Positions 1-12,773 are shown, counted from the first letter of the stretch. The stretch: 64,000 nt of DNA from Nocardia brasiliensis NBRC 14402 (GCF_000308475.2 NZ_BAFT02000027.1:248001-312000), one strand, 5' to 3'. Translations and numbers: made by a program. Notes: generated by a model from the sequence alone, not told the origin.

Positions 1-634
1 CGACAGGATTGTCGCAATGCGCACTGTTCACCCCTGATCGCACCACGCCGAGCGCACCCGTTGGCTCGCGGGCAATCGGCAGGGCACTGACGGCCTCCGC
101 CGCAGCGAACAGCTCTCGCGCGATCTCAGCAGCCCGCCTGCCATCGGCCAGCGCATGGGACATCTGCAGCACCGCCACCAGCGCAGGCCCATGCCCGATC
201 GGCGGCGCTCCCTCGAAGTCCGCCGCACGTTCCCGATCCCCGAAGCCGACGATTCCCCGAAAGATATGCAACCGCCACGGATGCACACCCGCATCGAGCA
301 CGCTGCCGACCACGTCCCCCAGCGCCGCTTCGAGATGCCGCCGATCCGGCTGTGCCAGTGGGTGTTCTACGACCTGCTCCGCGTCGAACCCGGCGGGCGC
401 CCAGGACGGATAGTCGAGATCGCCCGGCACAGCCCTGGCCCGGACGCGTAGTGCGTCGATGGTCGCGACACGTTCCGCGATATCCGCACGGAGTCGCTCG
501 AACGAGTGCCCGGCATCGTCGAAGCAGTACAGCAGGAACAGGTCGTTACGCGTGCAGCCCGCCAGCCAGTACATCGTCGCGTCCTGCGGGGCCATCCTGC
601 GCACCGCCCGACAGTAACGAAACCTCCGGACCAT
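1..634 (-). CDS. WS/DGAT-type acyltransferase, partial (N-terminal part)
   Basis: The frame stays open from the start to the left edge, so only the first ~211 residues are present. A segment near residue 170 reads SHALADG, which fits the HHxxxDG acyltransferase/condensation motif of wax ester synthase/diacylglycerol acyltransferases. The first His is Ser here, but the second (catalytic) His and the Asp are kept. The family joins acyl-CoA to alcohols or diacylglycerol to make storage lipids. Two starts are possible: ATG at 634, preceded by GGGAGA, or ATG at 595, giving MAPQDATMYW, which resembles the usual family N-terminus. The gene is divergent from qcrB. The family assignment rests on one motif and the general pattern, because the C-terminal half lies outside the window. 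Confidence 0.7.
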   Translation of the reverse strand, partial: MVRRFRYCRAVRRMAPQDATMYWLAGCTRNDLFLLYCFDDAGHSFERLRADIAERVATIDALRVRARAVPGDLDYPSWAPAGFDAEQVVEHPLAQPDRRHLEAALGDVVGSVLDAGVHPWRLHIFRGIVGFGDRERAADFEGAPPIGHGPALVAVLQMSHALADGRRAAEIARELFAAAEAVSALPIAREPTGALGVVRSGVNSAHCDNPV

Positions 635-962
635 CGCTCTCCCGAGTCCGGAACCAGCTTCCAGGACACTCGGAAGCACAAATAGCGAACCCCGAATCGA
701 ACTTGACATAAAATTCACGAATTGTTTGACAGCACAAGACGATACCCACTTTTAGCGCGTACAAACGGCCGTCCGGCCGCGATCTTGGCCCAACTGCGCC
801 GAACCCCGGAAAACCCCACGTTATCGCCCTGTTCGCCGGTCTGCGAAGCTCGCGAATGATCTTGATTTACAAGATCATCCGGGAAAACCATCGATTCGGG
901 CACGATCCGTTGCTACCGTCTGTAGTAGAAGCAAATCACTTCTCGTGGGCGGGGTGTCGGAT
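635..962. other. Intergenic region between divergent acyltransferase and qcrB genes
   Basis: These 328 bases hold no convincing gene. They carry an inverted repeat (856-878, listed separately) and are noticeably more AT-rich than the flanking genes, as expected for a divergent promoter region. I could not place -10/-35 boxes with confidence. Confidence 0.6.
856..878. promoter_or_regulatory. Inverted repeat upstream of qcrB, possible operator
   Basis: Two perfect 9-bp arms (ATGATCTTG and CAAGATCAT) flank the 5-nt centre ATTTA, 84 bp upstream of the qcrB ATG. The repeat has no T-run after it and lies in a divergent promoter region, so a regulator-binding site is more likely than a terminator. 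The regulator is unknown. Confidence 0.5.
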
Positions 963-2621
963 ATGGCAACTCAACTTGGTAACAAGGTCAGCGCACAGGC
1001 GGACTCCGCCGACGAGCGATATCGCGCCGCCGCGTTCCTGAAGCGGTCGATCAACAAGGTCTTCCCGACCCACTGGTCGTTCCTGCTCGGCGAGATCGCG
1101 CTGTACAGCTTCATCATTCTGCTGCTGTCGGGCGTCTACCTGACCCTCTACTTCGACCCGTCGATGACCGAGGTCGTCTACGACGGGTCCTACCAGCCGC
1201 TCCGCGGCGTCACCATGTCGCGGGCGTACGAGACGGCGCTCAACATCTCCTTCGAGGTGCGCGGTGGACTGTTCGTCCGGCAGGTACATCATTGGGCCGC
1301 ACTACTTTTCGCGGCGTCGATCATCGTGCACCTGTTCCGCGTGTTCTTCACCGGCGCGTTCCGCAAGCCGCGTGAGGCGAACTGGGTGATCGGCTCGCTG
1401 CTGCTGATCCTGGCCATGTTCGAGGGCTACTTCGGCTACTCGCTGCCCGACGATCTGCTCTCCGGCACCGGCCTGCGCGCCGCGTTCTCGTCCATCACCC
1501 TGGGCATGCCGATCATCGGCACCTGGCTGCACTGGTTGATGTTCGGCGGCGACTACCCGGGCACCATCATCATTCCGCGCCTGTTCATCGCGCACGTGTT
1601 GTTGTTCCCCGGCATCATGCTCGCGTTGATCGCCGCGCATATCGCACTCGTCTGGTATCAGAAGCACACCCAGTACCCCGGTCCGGGCCGCACCGAGAAG
1701 AACGTGATCGGCGCTCGTATCGTCCCGGTGTTCTCGCTGGATCAGGGCGCGTTCTTCGCCTTCACGCTCGGCATCGTCGCGATCATGAGCGGCGTCTTCC
1801 AGATCAACGCGATCTGGACCATGGGCCCCTACAACCCCGCACAGATCTCCGCGGGCTCGCAGCCGGACTTCTACATGATGTGGACCGACGGCATGATGCG
1901 CCTGATCCCGCCGTGGGAGCTGTATCTGGGCCGCTACACGGTGCCCGCGCCGGTCTGGGGCGCGCTGCTCATGGGCGTGGTGTTCACGGTGTTGATCACC
2001 TACCCGTGGATCGAGAAACGGCTCACCCGCGACACCGCCGCACACCACAACCTGCTGCAGCGTCCGCGTGACGTGCCGGTGCGCACCGCGATCGGCGCGA
2101 TGGCGATCGCCTTCTACGTGGTGCTCACGCTGTCCTGCGTGAACGATATCGTCGCCTACAAGTTCGACATCTCGCTCAACGCGACCACCTGGACCGGCCG
2201 GATCGGCCTGCTCCTGCTGCCGCCACTGGCCTACTTCGTCGCCTACCGCGTCTGCCTCGGCTTGCAGCGCAGCGATCGGGCAGTGCTGGAACACGGCGTG
2301 GAGACCGGCGTGATCAAGCGACTGCCGCACGGCGAGTACATCGAGATCCACCAGCCGCTCGGCCCGGTCGACGAGCACGGCCACCCGATCCCGCTGGCGT
2401 ACCAGGGCGCACCGGTCCCCAAGAAGATGAGCAAGCTCGGCCTGGCCGGCAAGCCCGGCACCGGCAGCTTCCTGCGAGCCGACCCCTGGCAGGAGTCGGA
2501 GCGCAATCACGAAACCGACCACGCCGAAGAACACAAACAACTCGCGGTGCTGCGCGATTACCAGGAACGAGATCAGCGCAACGGCAATGGTTCCCACGGG
2601 AACGGTTCGTCCGATAGCTGA
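963..2621 (+). CDS. qcrB: Cytochrome bc1 complex cytochrome b subunit (QcrB), stand-alone copy
   Basis: The 552-residue product follows actinobacterial QcrB along its length: [14 protein letters not shown] near the N-terminus, haem-ligand histidines in transmembrane helices ([35 protein letters not shown]), the quinol-site segment PDFYMMW, and the C-terminal extension [16 protein letters not shown] typical of Actinobacteria. It is the membrane subunit that oxidises menaquinol in the bcc-aa3 supercomplex. ATG 963 is chosen because GTG 945 has no ribosome site and adds only six residues. In most relatives qcrB ends a ctaE-qcrC-qcrA-qcrB operon. Here the upstream neighbour is divergent and unrelated, so this is probably an extra paralog or a relocated gene. 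A terminator hairpin follows. Confidence 0.93.
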   Translation: MATQLGNKVSAQADSADERYRAAAFLKRSINKVFPTHWSFLLGEIALYSFIILLLSGVYLTLYFDPSMTEVVYDGSYQPLRGVTMSRAYETALNISFEVRGGLFVRQVHHWAALLFAASIIVHLFRVFFTGAFRKPREANWVIGSLLLILAMFEGYFGYSLPDDLLSGTGLRAAFSSITLGMPIIGTWLHWLMFGGDYPGTIIIPRLFIAHVLLFPGIMLALIAAHIALVWYQKHTQYPGPGRTEKNVIGARIVPVFSLDQGAFFAFTLGIVAIMSGVFQINAIWTMGPYNPAQISAGSQPDFYMMWTDGMMRLIPPWELYLGRYTVPAPVWGALLMGVVFTVLITYPWIEKRLTRDTAAHHNLLQRPRDVPVRTAIGAMAIAFYVVLTLSCVNDIVAYKFDISLNATTWTGRIGLLLLPPLAYFVAYRVCLGLQRSDRAVLEHGVETGVIKRLPHGEYIEIHQPLGPVDEHGHPIPLAYQGAPVPKKMSKLGLAGKPGTGSFLRADPWQESERNHETDHAEEHKQLAVLRDYQERDQRNGNGSHGNGSSDS

Positions 2622-2641
2622 AATGCGGCAGGCAATGCGAA

Positions 2642-2669
2642 GGCCCCGAGTCCGTACCGACCCGGGGCC
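2642..2669 (+). terminator. Hairpin terminator after qcrB
   Basis: Seven-bp GC arms (GGCCCCG / CGGGGCC) with further inner pairing lie 20 bp after the qcrB stop. They also sit downstream of the convergent DUF397 gene, so the hairpin may work for both. Confidence 0.6.
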
Positions 2670-2699
2670 CGTACTGCCTAGTTGGGTGACCTGCGGTTA

Positions 2700-2909
2700 T
2701 CAGGCGCGCCCGAACTCCCCCTGCGCAACTCCGGTTAGGAACGCATCCCACTGCCCCGGGGCAAACGCGAGCACCGGGCCATATCCGTTGTCCTTGGTGT
2801 CTCGGACCGCGACTTCGCCGTCGATCAGAAATGCGACTTCTACACAGTTTCCGTCGGGGCCACTGTATGTGCTCTTGCGCCACACAGCATCAGTCAAATC
2901 AACTTCCAC
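2700..2909 (-). CDS. DUF397 domain protein
   Basis: This 69-residue protein shows the DUF397 signature: WRKSTYSGPDGNCVEVA at residues 10-26, VAVRDTKD, and the FAPGQWDAF block near residue 50. DUF397 proteins are small actinobacterial partners usually encoded next to an XRE-type helix-turn-helix regulator and linked to development in Streptomyces. No such regulator lies on either side here, so this is an orphan copy. Its function cannot be read from sequence. Confidence 0.9.
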   Translation of the reverse strand: MEVDLTDAVWRKSTYSGPDGNCVEVAFLIDGEVAVRDTKDNGYGPVLAFAPGQWDAFLTGVAQGEFGRA

Positions 2910-3327
2910 GGCACTAGCTCCTTTGCTGCGTCGAGAACGAGATTCCTTCTGACTTCGTTCTAACTAGCACCGGCACTCGGCCAGAACGCCGAATCCCCTG
3001 TGCGCCTGATGGAAGCGCGCAACTCCACGGTGCGTCGTCATCGCACGGTACGTTCGGGGCCAATGCGCCCCACGAGGTTGCCCCCGCGCGCTAAACAGTA
3101 GCAGGTCTATCGAAAGTTTGCCCGATTCTTGCTTTTTAAATCATCGTATCTGCCACGTTTGCGAAGATGCCCAGTTGCGGAAACATTGCCAGCCAGTAGT
3201 AAGCATTCCGGTCGGCACTGTTCGGGTGACTTTTGCGGTGATGTAATTGCTCCGTGATCCGTCAAATATTCTTTCTTTGGACAACGTCTCATCGACGACA
3301 TCGCCGGCACCGGGCATGATGGAAGGC
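2910..3327. other. Intergenic region without a convincing gene
   Basis: About 420 bases separate the divergent DUF397 and DUF309 genes. Overlapping frames exist but have no ribosome site or recognisable protein. The stretch 3105-3260 is clearly more AT-rich than its neighbours and is probably promoter DNA for the DUF309 gene. Confidence 0.5.
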
Positions 3328-3813
3328 ATGGTTGACCGCGATCGCGACGATGCAGGTCGCGCCCGGAACTCTCGTCCGCGAGACCGGTTGGGGCGCCCAC
3401 TGCCGTCCGGAAGTGTCGGAGTTGCCCGAATTCCCGATGATCTTGAATTACCCCCGCAGCAAACACTCACCTTCGCTCAGCAACTGCTGGACGACGGTTT
3501 GGCATTCAACGCGCACGAGGTATTAGAGGCCGCGTGGAAGAACGGACCGTTCGCCGAACGGATGCTGTGGCAGGCGCTCGCGCAGCTCGCTGTCGGTGTC
3601 ACACACATCCAGCGCGGTAATCCGAAGGGCGCGCGCACCCTGCTGACCCGCGCGGTGACCCGCCTGACCGAGTTCCGGCCCGAGGACGACGCCGACGCCC
3701 CGTACGGCATCGACCGCGCCGGGCTCATCGCCTACGCCGAGGCGCTGCTCGCCGCCGTCGACGCGCGACGCCCGATCGCACCCGAGGAGCTCAAACCGCG
3801 GCTGTGCGGCTGA
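3328..3813 (+). CDS. DUF309 domain protein
   Basis: The product has about 161 residues. Its central part (LLDDGLAFNAHEVLEAAWKN, then LWQALAQLAVGVTHIQRGN) carries the DUF309 signature FxAHEVLE, an all-helical domain of unknown function. ATGs at 3316, 3319 and 3328 are in frame and none has a well-spaced Shine-Dalgarno, so the exact start is uncertain. The gene ends 48 bp before gluQRS on the same strand, so the two may be co-transcribed. Confidence 0.85.
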   Translation: MVDRDRDDAGRARNSRPRDRLGRPLPSGSVGVARIPDDLELPPQQTLTFAQQLLDDGLAFNAHEVLEAAWKNGPFAERMLWQALAQLAVGVTHIQRGNPKGARTLLTRAVTRLTEFRPEDDADAPYGIDRAGLIAYAEALLAAVDARRPIAPEELKPRLCG

Positions 3814-3861
3814 CCTCTACGATGACGTGCGTGCACCCGTCGTTTCTGACAAATCGGGCTC

Positions 3862-4779
3862 GTGCCTGAACCGGGCGCGGGCCGCTACGCCCCGAGCCCG
3901 TCCGGGGACCTGCACGTGGGCAACCTGCGCACCGCCTTGCTCGCCTGGGCCTTCGCCCGATCGACCGGTCGCGGGTTCCTGATCCGGGTGGAGGATCTCG
4001 ATCGGGTGCGACCGGGCGCCGAGGAACGTCAGCTGGCCGATCTGTCCGCGATCGGCCTGGACTGGGACGGCCCGGTGGTCCGGCAATCCGAGCGGCTCGC
4101 GCTCTACCAGGCCGCGATCGATCGGCTCACCGCCGCCGGGCGCACGTACGAATGTTTCTGCACGCGAAGAGAAATACAGCAGGCGGTGACGGCGCCGCAC
4201 GGGCCGATGGGCGCCTACCCGGGCACCTGCCGCACGCTGACCGCGCAGGCACGAGCCGCGTTCCTGGCCGAAGGACGGTCGGCCGCGCTGCGGCTACGGT
4301 CCACGGCGACCGAATTCGAGATCGTCGACGAACTGCACGGGCGCTACCGCGGCGCGGTGGACGACGTGGTGCTGCGGCGCGGCGACGGCGTTCCCGCGTA
4401 CAACCTCGCGGTGGTGGTCGACGACGCGGCGCAGGGCGTCGATCAGGTGGTGCGCGGCGACGACCTGCTCTCCTCCACCCCGCGCCAGGCCTATCTGGCG
4501 ACGCTGCTCGAGCTACCGGTCCCGCGCTACGCCCACGTCCCGCTCGTGCTCAATACCGAGGGCAAGCGGCTGGCCAAACGGGACGGCGCGGTGACCCTCG
4601 CGGACCAGGTGGCCCTCGGCAACACGCCCGAACAGATAGTGGCGGCGATCGCCGCCTCGCTCGGCTACGCGGCGACCTCGTCGGCAGAGCTCCTCGACAG
4701 TTTCGACCCGGCACATCTGCCGCGCGAACCGTGGATACTCGACGGGAATGGGTTGTTGCAACGCAGTCGATGTCCGTAA
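3862..4779 (+). CDS. gluQRS: Glutamyl-Q tRNA(Asp) synthetase
   Basis: This 305-residue protein is a truncated glutamyl-tRNA synthetase paralog. The nucleotide-binding motif is YAPSPSGDLHVGN (HIGH class), the second ATP motif is LNTEGKRLAKRDG (KMSKS class), and the anticodon-binding domain is missing. CFCTRREI supplies cysteines of the zinc-binding insert. GluQRS activates glutamate without tRNA and attaches it to the queuosine base at position 34 of tRNA-Asp. An in-frame stop at 3847 leaves GTG 3862 as the only reasonable start. A queuosine precursor transporter and tgt lie 1.4 and 2.2 kb downstream, which supports the assignment. Confidence 0.93.
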   Translation: MPEPGAGRYAPSPSGDLHVGNLRTALLAWAFARSTGRGFLIRVEDLDRVRPGAEERQLADLSAIGLDWDGPVVRQSERLALYQAAIDRLTAAGRTYECFCTRREIQQAVTAPHGPMGAYPGTCRTLTAQARAAFLAEGRSAALRLRSTATEFEIVDELHGRYRGAVDDVVLRRGDGVPAYNLAVVVDDAAQGVDQVVRGDDLLSSTPRQAYLATLLELPVPRYAHVPLVLNTEGKRLAKRDGAVTLADQVALGNTPEQIVAAIAASLGYAATSSAELLDSFDPAHLPREPWILDGNGLLQRSRCP

Positions 4780-4826
4780 CGTACGCATTCGTCCAACTAC
4801 TGATCACTCGACGAGGACAAACAACT

Positions 4827-5543
4827 ATGACAAGCGGTGGGTACGACCCCAACCAGTATCCGCAGGGCGGGCAGCCGTATGGGCAGCCGTACCCGCAAGG
4901 CGGCCAGCAATATCCGCAAGGCGGCCAGCAATATCCGCAAGGCGGCCAACAGTTCCCCCAGGGCGGTCAGCAGCCGCAGTACGGCCAGCAGCCCCAGTAC
5001 GGTCAGCAGCCCCAGTACGGCCAGCAGCCGCAATACGGCCAGCAGCCCCAGTACGGCCAGCAGCCGCAGGATCCGTACGGCCAGTACCCGCAGCAACCGG
5101 GCGGCTTCAACAACTACGGCGGACAGCCGGGTGACCTCGGCACCCGCATCGGCGCGCGTGTCATCGACGCCCTCATCCTCTACATCCCGTACTTCATCAT
5201 TTACATCCTGGTGAAGAACAGCCTCGGCCTGACCATCGGCCTCGGCCTGCTCTGGACCCTGGTTCAGCTCGGCTACTTCGTCGGCATGGAGACCTCGCAG
5301 GGCACCACGCTCGGCAAGAAGGTGCTCGGCCTGAAGGTGCTCGCGCCCGGCGGCGCGGCCAAGATCGATCCGGTGACCTCGCTGAAGCGCAACGTGTTCG
5401 TCGCGGCGAACATCATCCCGTGCGTCGGCGGTCTGGTCTCGCTGGTGCTCGCCATCTACATCATGGTCACCATCTCGCAGGACCCGAACAAGCAGGGCTG
5501 GCACGACAAGTTCGCCGGCGGCACCCAGGTCGTCAAGGCCTGA
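4827..5543 (+). CDS. RDD family membrane protein with a Q/P/G/Y repeat tail
   Basis: The 238-residue protein starts with ~100 residues built from tandem YPQGGQQ and YGQQPQ repeats. An RDD domain follows (GTRIGARVIDALIL, with Arg and Asp residues in the first helix) with about three membrane helices, ending in GWHDKFAGGTQVVKA. RDD proteins are small integral membrane proteins of mostly unknown role. ATG 4827 is preceded by GAGGA at good spacing. It is in a different frame from gluQRS and starts 47 bp after it. A shared hairpin separates it from the convergent DUF4190 gene. Confidence 0.9.
   Translation: MTSGGYDPNQYPQGGQPYGQPYPQGGQQYPQGGQQYPQGGQQFPQGGQQPQYGQQPQYGQQPQYGQQPQYGQQPQYGQQPQDPYGQYPQQPGGFNNYGGQPGDLGTRIGARVIDALILYIPYFIIYILVKNSLGLTIGLGLLWTLVQLGYFVGMETSQGTTLGKKVLGLKVLAPGGAAKIDPVTSLKRNVFVAANIIPCVGGLVSLVLAIYIMVTISQDPNKQGWHDKFAGGTQVVKA
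4853..5090 (+). repeat. In-frame tandem repeats in the RDD gene
   Basis: Two repeat types follow one another. The first is a 21-bp unit coding YPQGGQQ (about four copies). The second is an 18-bp unit coding QYGQQP (about six copies). Copies differ mainly at synonymous positions, so length changes by replication slippage are expected between strains. Confidence 0.85.
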
Positions 5544-5567
5544 CGCCGATCGGCCGCAGTACGCGAG

Positions 5568-5599
5568 CAGGGGCGCACCCGATTCCGGGTGCGCCCCTG
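5568..5599. terminator. Bidirectional hairpin terminator
   Basis: A perfect 13-bp stem (5568-5580 with 5587-5599) and a 6-nt loop lie between the convergent RDD and DUF4190 genes. Confidence 0.85.
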
Positions 5600-5612
5600 A
5601 CGTTTTCGCGGG

Positions 5613-6140
5613 TCAGGCCCCGCTGACCCCCGCGATGATCACGACGACGAACCACAGGACGGCGAGCACGATCATGCCGACGCCGATCCAGATGCCGGCC
5701 AGCGCCATGCCGCGGCCTTCCTGACCGGTCTGCTTGATCTGCCCCAGCGCGACGACGCCGAGGATGATGCCGACGATCGAGCCGATACCGCAGGTGAAGA
5801 AGCCGACCAGCGAGGAGATCAGCGCGCCGATCGCCATGCCGTTGGTGCCCTGCTGCTGCGGCATCCCGTACGGCTGATACGCGGGTTGGTACCCGTAGTT
5901 CGGCTGCGGCTGTCCATAGGGCTGGGCGGGCGGCTGCTGATACCCCGGCTGGTACTGCGGTTGCGGCGGGGGTGTCATCGGCTGGGCGGGCTGCTGCGGG
6001 TATTGCGGCGCCGACGGGTATCCGGATGGTTGCTCAGCGTTCGGGTATTGCGGAACCGAGCTGGACGCCCCCGATTCCGGCGACACGCCTTGGCCACCGT
6101 ACTGTTTCCACCATTCGTCGGAATCGCCGGGATTCGTCAT
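5613..6140 (-). CDS. DUF4190 domain membrane protein with a P/Q/Y-rich tail
   Basis: The 175-residue protein has a ~95-residue N-terminal tail rich in Pro, Gln and Tyr (repeated QPxYQPGYQ-like blocks). A DUF4190 domain with two membrane helices follows: GMAIGALISSLVGFFTCGIG and the helix ending in VVVIIAGVSGA. The family is uncharacterised and may scaffold membrane processes. ATG 6140 (MTNPGDSDEWW) is chosen over ATG 6158, which would overlap the promoter of the divergent transporter. The disordered tail resembles that of the neighbouring RDD protein in composition, not in sequence order. Confidence 0.88.
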   Translation of the reverse strand: MTNPGDSDEWWKQYGGQGVSPESGASSSVPQYPNAEQPSGYPSAPQYPQQPAQPMTPPPQPQYQPGYQQPPAQPYGQPQPNYGYQPAYQPYGMPQQQGTNGMAIGALISSLVGFFTCGIGSIVGIILGVVALGQIKQTGQEGRGMALAGIWIGVGMIVLAVLWFVVVIIAGVSGA

Positions 6141-6169
6141 TGCTACAGGGTATTCCACAACCTGGTTGG

Positions 6170-6949
6170 ATGAAGCCCGTGAGTCAGCTCAATGAAACCG
6201 AAGTCCCAGAACCTGGGCGCCCCGCACCGGAACATGCGGCATTTGCCCAGGTGGCGCGGGGGTACTACACACCGATCGTGGCGTTGTTCACGGCAACCCT
6301 GATCATCTCCAATATCTGCGCGACCAAGGGCGTGCAGTTCTTCACCGACCACTCGGTGAAAATCGGCCCGATCGAGGTGCTGCCGATCAGCACCGACGGC
6401 GCCTGGTTCCTGTTCCCCCTCGCCTACATCCTCGGCGATGTGCTGAGCGAGATCTACGGCTTCAAATCGGCCCGCCGGGCCATCTACTACGGTTTCGGCG
6501 TGCTGCTGCTGACCGTGGTGTGCTTCAAGATCGCGATCGAGTTGCCCGCCGCGAGCTTCTACGAGAATCAGGACGCGTTCCGCACCGTCATCGGCACCAC
6601 GCCCCAGCTCGTCGCCGCCGGCCTGGCCGGTTACTTCGTCGGCGAGATGCTGAACTCCGCGACGCTGGTGCTGATCAAGGAAAAGACCAAGGAAAAGCAC
6701 CTGTGGGCGCGGCTGATCGGTTCCACCGTGGTCGGCGAATTCGGCGACACTTTGATCTTCTGCTCGATCGCCGCCACCGCCATCGGCATCGACTCGTGGA
6801 GCCAGTTCGTCAACTACGTGATCGTCGGCTTCCTCTGGAAGACCCTCGCCGAGGTCATCGTGCTGCCGATCACCTATCGCGTCATCGCGTGGCTGAAGAA
6901 GCACGAGCCGACCTACGCGCCCAGCGAAACCTCCGCGCTACTCAGCTGA
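6170..6949 (+). CDS. yhhQ: Queuosine precursor transporter (YhhQ/QPTR family)
   Basis: This 259-residue, roughly six-helix membrane protein carries the family pattern: NICATKG in the first helix, DGAWFLFPLAYILGDVLSEIYG, a middle helix ending GYFVGEMLN, and GEFGDTLIFC. YhhQ-type (VUT/QPTR) proteins import precursors of queuosine (preQ0, preQ1 or queuine). ATG 6170 is used; GTG 6179 is an alternative. Its stop lies only 31 bp from the convergent tgt stop. With tgt and gluQRS it forms a queuosine uptake-insertion-modification set. Confidence 0.92.
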   Translation: MKPVSQLNETEVPEPGRPAPEHAAFAQVARGYYTPIVALFTATLIISNICATKGVQFFTDHSVKIGPIEVLPISTDGAWFLFPLAYILGDVLSEIYGFKSARRAIYYGFGVLLLTVVCFKIAIELPAASFYENQDAFRTVIGTTPQLVAAGLAGYFVGEMLNSATLVLIKEKTKEKHLWARLIGSTVVGEFGDTLIFCSIAATAIGIDSWSQFVNYVIVGFLWKTLAEVIVLPITYRVIAWLKKHEPTYAPSETSALLS

Positions 6950-6980
6950 TTCGTCCTCGGCCGCGGTCAGGGCGCGCACG

Positions 6981-10308
<3,328 letters not shown>

Positions 10309-10312
<4 letters not shown>

Positions 10313-12042
10313 CGAACCTCCTCCGCGCTCAGCTGGGATGCGACGATCTCCTGATATTCCTTGCAGTCGCGCATCAGCTGCTCATGGCTGCCGACGCCGG
10401 CCATCTCGCCGTCTTCGAGCACCACGATCTGGTCCGCGTCGCGAATGGTCGTGATGCGCTGGGCCACGATGATGACCGAGGCGTCCTTGGTCACCGGGCG
10501 CAGCGCGTCGCGCAACCGGGCGTCGGTTGCCACGTCGAGCGCGGAGAACGAGTCGTCGAACAGGTACACGCGCGGCGCCTTCACCAGCGCTCGCGCGATC
10601 GCGAGCCGCTGACGCTGGCCGCCCGACACCGTGGTACCGCCCTGCGCGATCGGAGTTTCCAAGCCCTGCGGCATCTCTCGCACGAAGTCGGCGGCCTGCG
10701 CGATCTCCAGACAGCGCCACAGTTCCTCGTCGGTGGCGTCGGGGTTGCCATAGCGCAGATTGCTGGCGACCGTGCCGGAGAACAGATACGCCTTCTGCGG
10801 AATCAACCCGACCTGCGCGCGCAGCAGTTCCAGATCGACGTGCCGCACGTCGGTGCCGCCGAGGTACACCGCGCCGTCGGTGACGTCCATCAACCGCGGA
10901 ATGAGGTTGAGCAGCGTGGTCTTACCGGAACCGGTCGAGCCGACGATCGCGGTGGTGGTGCCCGGTTTCACGTGGAAGCGAATGGCTTTGAGCACCGGCT
11001 TCTCCGCGCCCGGGAAGGCGAATTCGGCGAACTGGAATTCGACGTCGGCCGGGTCACCCGCGAACGGCTGCGGCAGTTTCGGTGGCACGACCGACGATTC
11101 GGTCTCGAGCACCTCGCCGATCCGATCGGCCGAGACCGCGGCGCGCGGCGCCATCATGGCCAGGAACGAGGCCATCATGACAGCCATCAGGATCTGCATG
11201 ATGTAGGACAGCATCGCGGTGAGCGAGCCGATCTGCATGGTGCCCTCGTCGACGGCCTTGCCGCCGAACCAGATCACCGCGACCGCGGTCAGGTTGCTGA
11301 TCAGCATCACCGTCGGGAACATCAACGCCATCAGCCTGCCCACGCGCAGCGCGGTCTCGGTGAGTTCGTTGTTGGCGACGCCGAAACGCCAGGTCTCCTG
11401 GCGTTCCCGGACGAAAGCGCGGACCACCCGGATGCCGGTGATCTGTTCGCGCAGTACCCGGTTCACCTCGTCGATGCGGGTCTGCATGTCCCGGAAGCCG
11501 GGCACCATCCGGCTGATGATGAAGGCCATCGACAGGCCGAGCACCGGCACCGCGATGAGCAGCAGCCAGGACAGGCTGAAGTCCTCGCGCAGCGCCATGA
11601 TGATGCCGCCGATGCACATGATCGGGGCCATCACCAGGATGGTCGCCGACATCGCGATGAGCAGCTGCACCTGCTGAATGTCGTTGGTGTTGCGGGTGAT
11701 CAGCGACGGTGCGCCGAACATGCCGACTTCGCGCGCGGAGAAGGTGCCGACCCGGTGCAGCAGCGCGCCGCGCAGGTCGCGGCCCGCGCTCATCGCCGCC
11801 AGCGCGCCGAGATACACCGAGCAGGCCGAGGCGACGATCTGCACGCCGGTGACCGCGAGCATGCGCAGTCCGGTGCTCCAGATGTAGCCGATATCGCCCT
11901 TGGTCACGCCGTTGTCGATGAGGTCGGCGTTGAGGCTCGGTAGATACAGCATTGCGATCACCGAGATCAGCTGCAGCACAACGACCCCGGCCAGCTGCGT
12001 GCGATAGGGGGCCAGGTAGGTACGAAGCAGTCGGATCAGCAT
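10309..12042 (-). CDS. ABC exporter half-transporter (Rv1273c-like), degenerate ATP site
   Basis: The 577-residue partner has a six-helix exporter domain and a nucleotide-binding domain with Walker A GSTGSGKT and signature VSGGQRQ. Its Walker B VYLFDDSFSALD has Asp in place of the catalytic Glu. One consensus and one degenerate site are typical of heterodimeric exporters, in which only one site hydrolyses ATP efficiently. The gene is first in a two-gene operon with a 4-bp overlap. An Rrf2 regulator lies 163 bp upstream on the same strand and may control it. Confidence 0.9.
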
Positions 12043-12205
12043 GATGGACCGCAGGTTACCCGGCTGCCGTGACGCGCGTCACGATGACTCCTGACCAGCA
12101 TGAATACCCTCCCGTCGGGGCGCTTTTCGCGCCTAAGGTGGTGACGTGCAGCGGCTATTTCGCTCGTTCTAATCCAGCCGACGCCGATCCCCGAGTCAGC
12201 GGATG

Positions 12206-12727
12206 CTAGGTCTGATTCAGTGGACGCTCCCTGCGCGCCCATGCGCCCGCGTCCTCGGTGAGCGCATCGATGAACCCAGGCAGCCTACCGTCGGCTATGT
12301 CATCGATCGACACATTTTCCAGTACCGCACGAATATTCACGCGCAGCGCAATCCACACGCGTTGCAAAGATTCGGCAGCGCCAGAATAGGTCACGTCCTC
12401 CGGACGCTCGCCACGCACCGACGCGAGCGGTCCCTCGATCGCGCGGATCACGTCGGCGATGGAGATCTCCGCGGCCGGGCGGGCCAGCCAGTAACCACCG
12501 TCCGGCCCGCGCCTGCTGATCACGAGTTCGGCGCGGCGCAGGTCGCTGAGCACGGTCTCGAGCACCTTGGGTGGGATGCCCTGCGCGGTCGCGATCGCGT
12601 CCGCCTTGACGACCGGCGCCGCCGGTGCGGCGGGGGCGGGCCCCGACGGGGCCTGACTCAGCTGCGATGCGCGGGCGATCTCGAGCAACGTCCGCACCGC
12701 GTAGTCGACCTTCGCGGTGATGTGCAC
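12206..12727 (-). CDS. Rrf2 family transcriptional regulator
   Basis: The 173-residue protein has the Rrf2 winged-helix pattern: HITAKVDYAVRTLLEIA at the N-terminus, a recognition helix region (GIPPKVLETVLSDLRRAELV), the wing SRRGPDGGYWLARP, then ISIADVIRAIEGPL. GTG 12727 is set by AGGAG 6 nt upstream. The protein has no cysteine at all, so it cannot bind an Fe-S cluster as IscR, NsrR or RsrR do. A Pro/Ala-rich insert (residues ~28-42) interrupts the DNA-binding domain. It sits between a TetR gene and the exporter pair, all on the minus strand. Confidence 0.9.
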   Translation of the reverse strand: MHITAKVDYAVRTLLEIARASQLSQAPSGPAPAAPAAPVVKADAIATAQGIPPKVLETVLSDLRRAELVISRRGPDGGYWLARPAAEISIADVIRAIEGPLASVRGERPEDVTYSGAAESLQRVWIALRVNIRAVLENVSIDDIADGRLPGFIDALTEDAGAWARRERPLNQT

Positions 12728-12773
12728 AGCGACTCCTGGCGATGTACGGCGTTTCCGGTCAAGTAGCTGCAAT

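Noticed and set aside
3107..3470. Two minus-strand frames upstream of the DUF309 gene
   Set aside because: They overlap the start of DUF309, have different frames with no family resemblance and lie in AT-richer promoter-like DNA.
4152..4826. Frame continuous with the RDD protein but starting inside gluQRS
   Set aside because: The region codes for gluQRS in another frame with clear motifs. The RDD start at 4827 has its own ribosome site.
12206..12727. Rrf2 protein as an Fe-S sensor such as NsrR linked to the NOS gene
   Set aside because: It contains no cysteine and lies 30 kb from nos.
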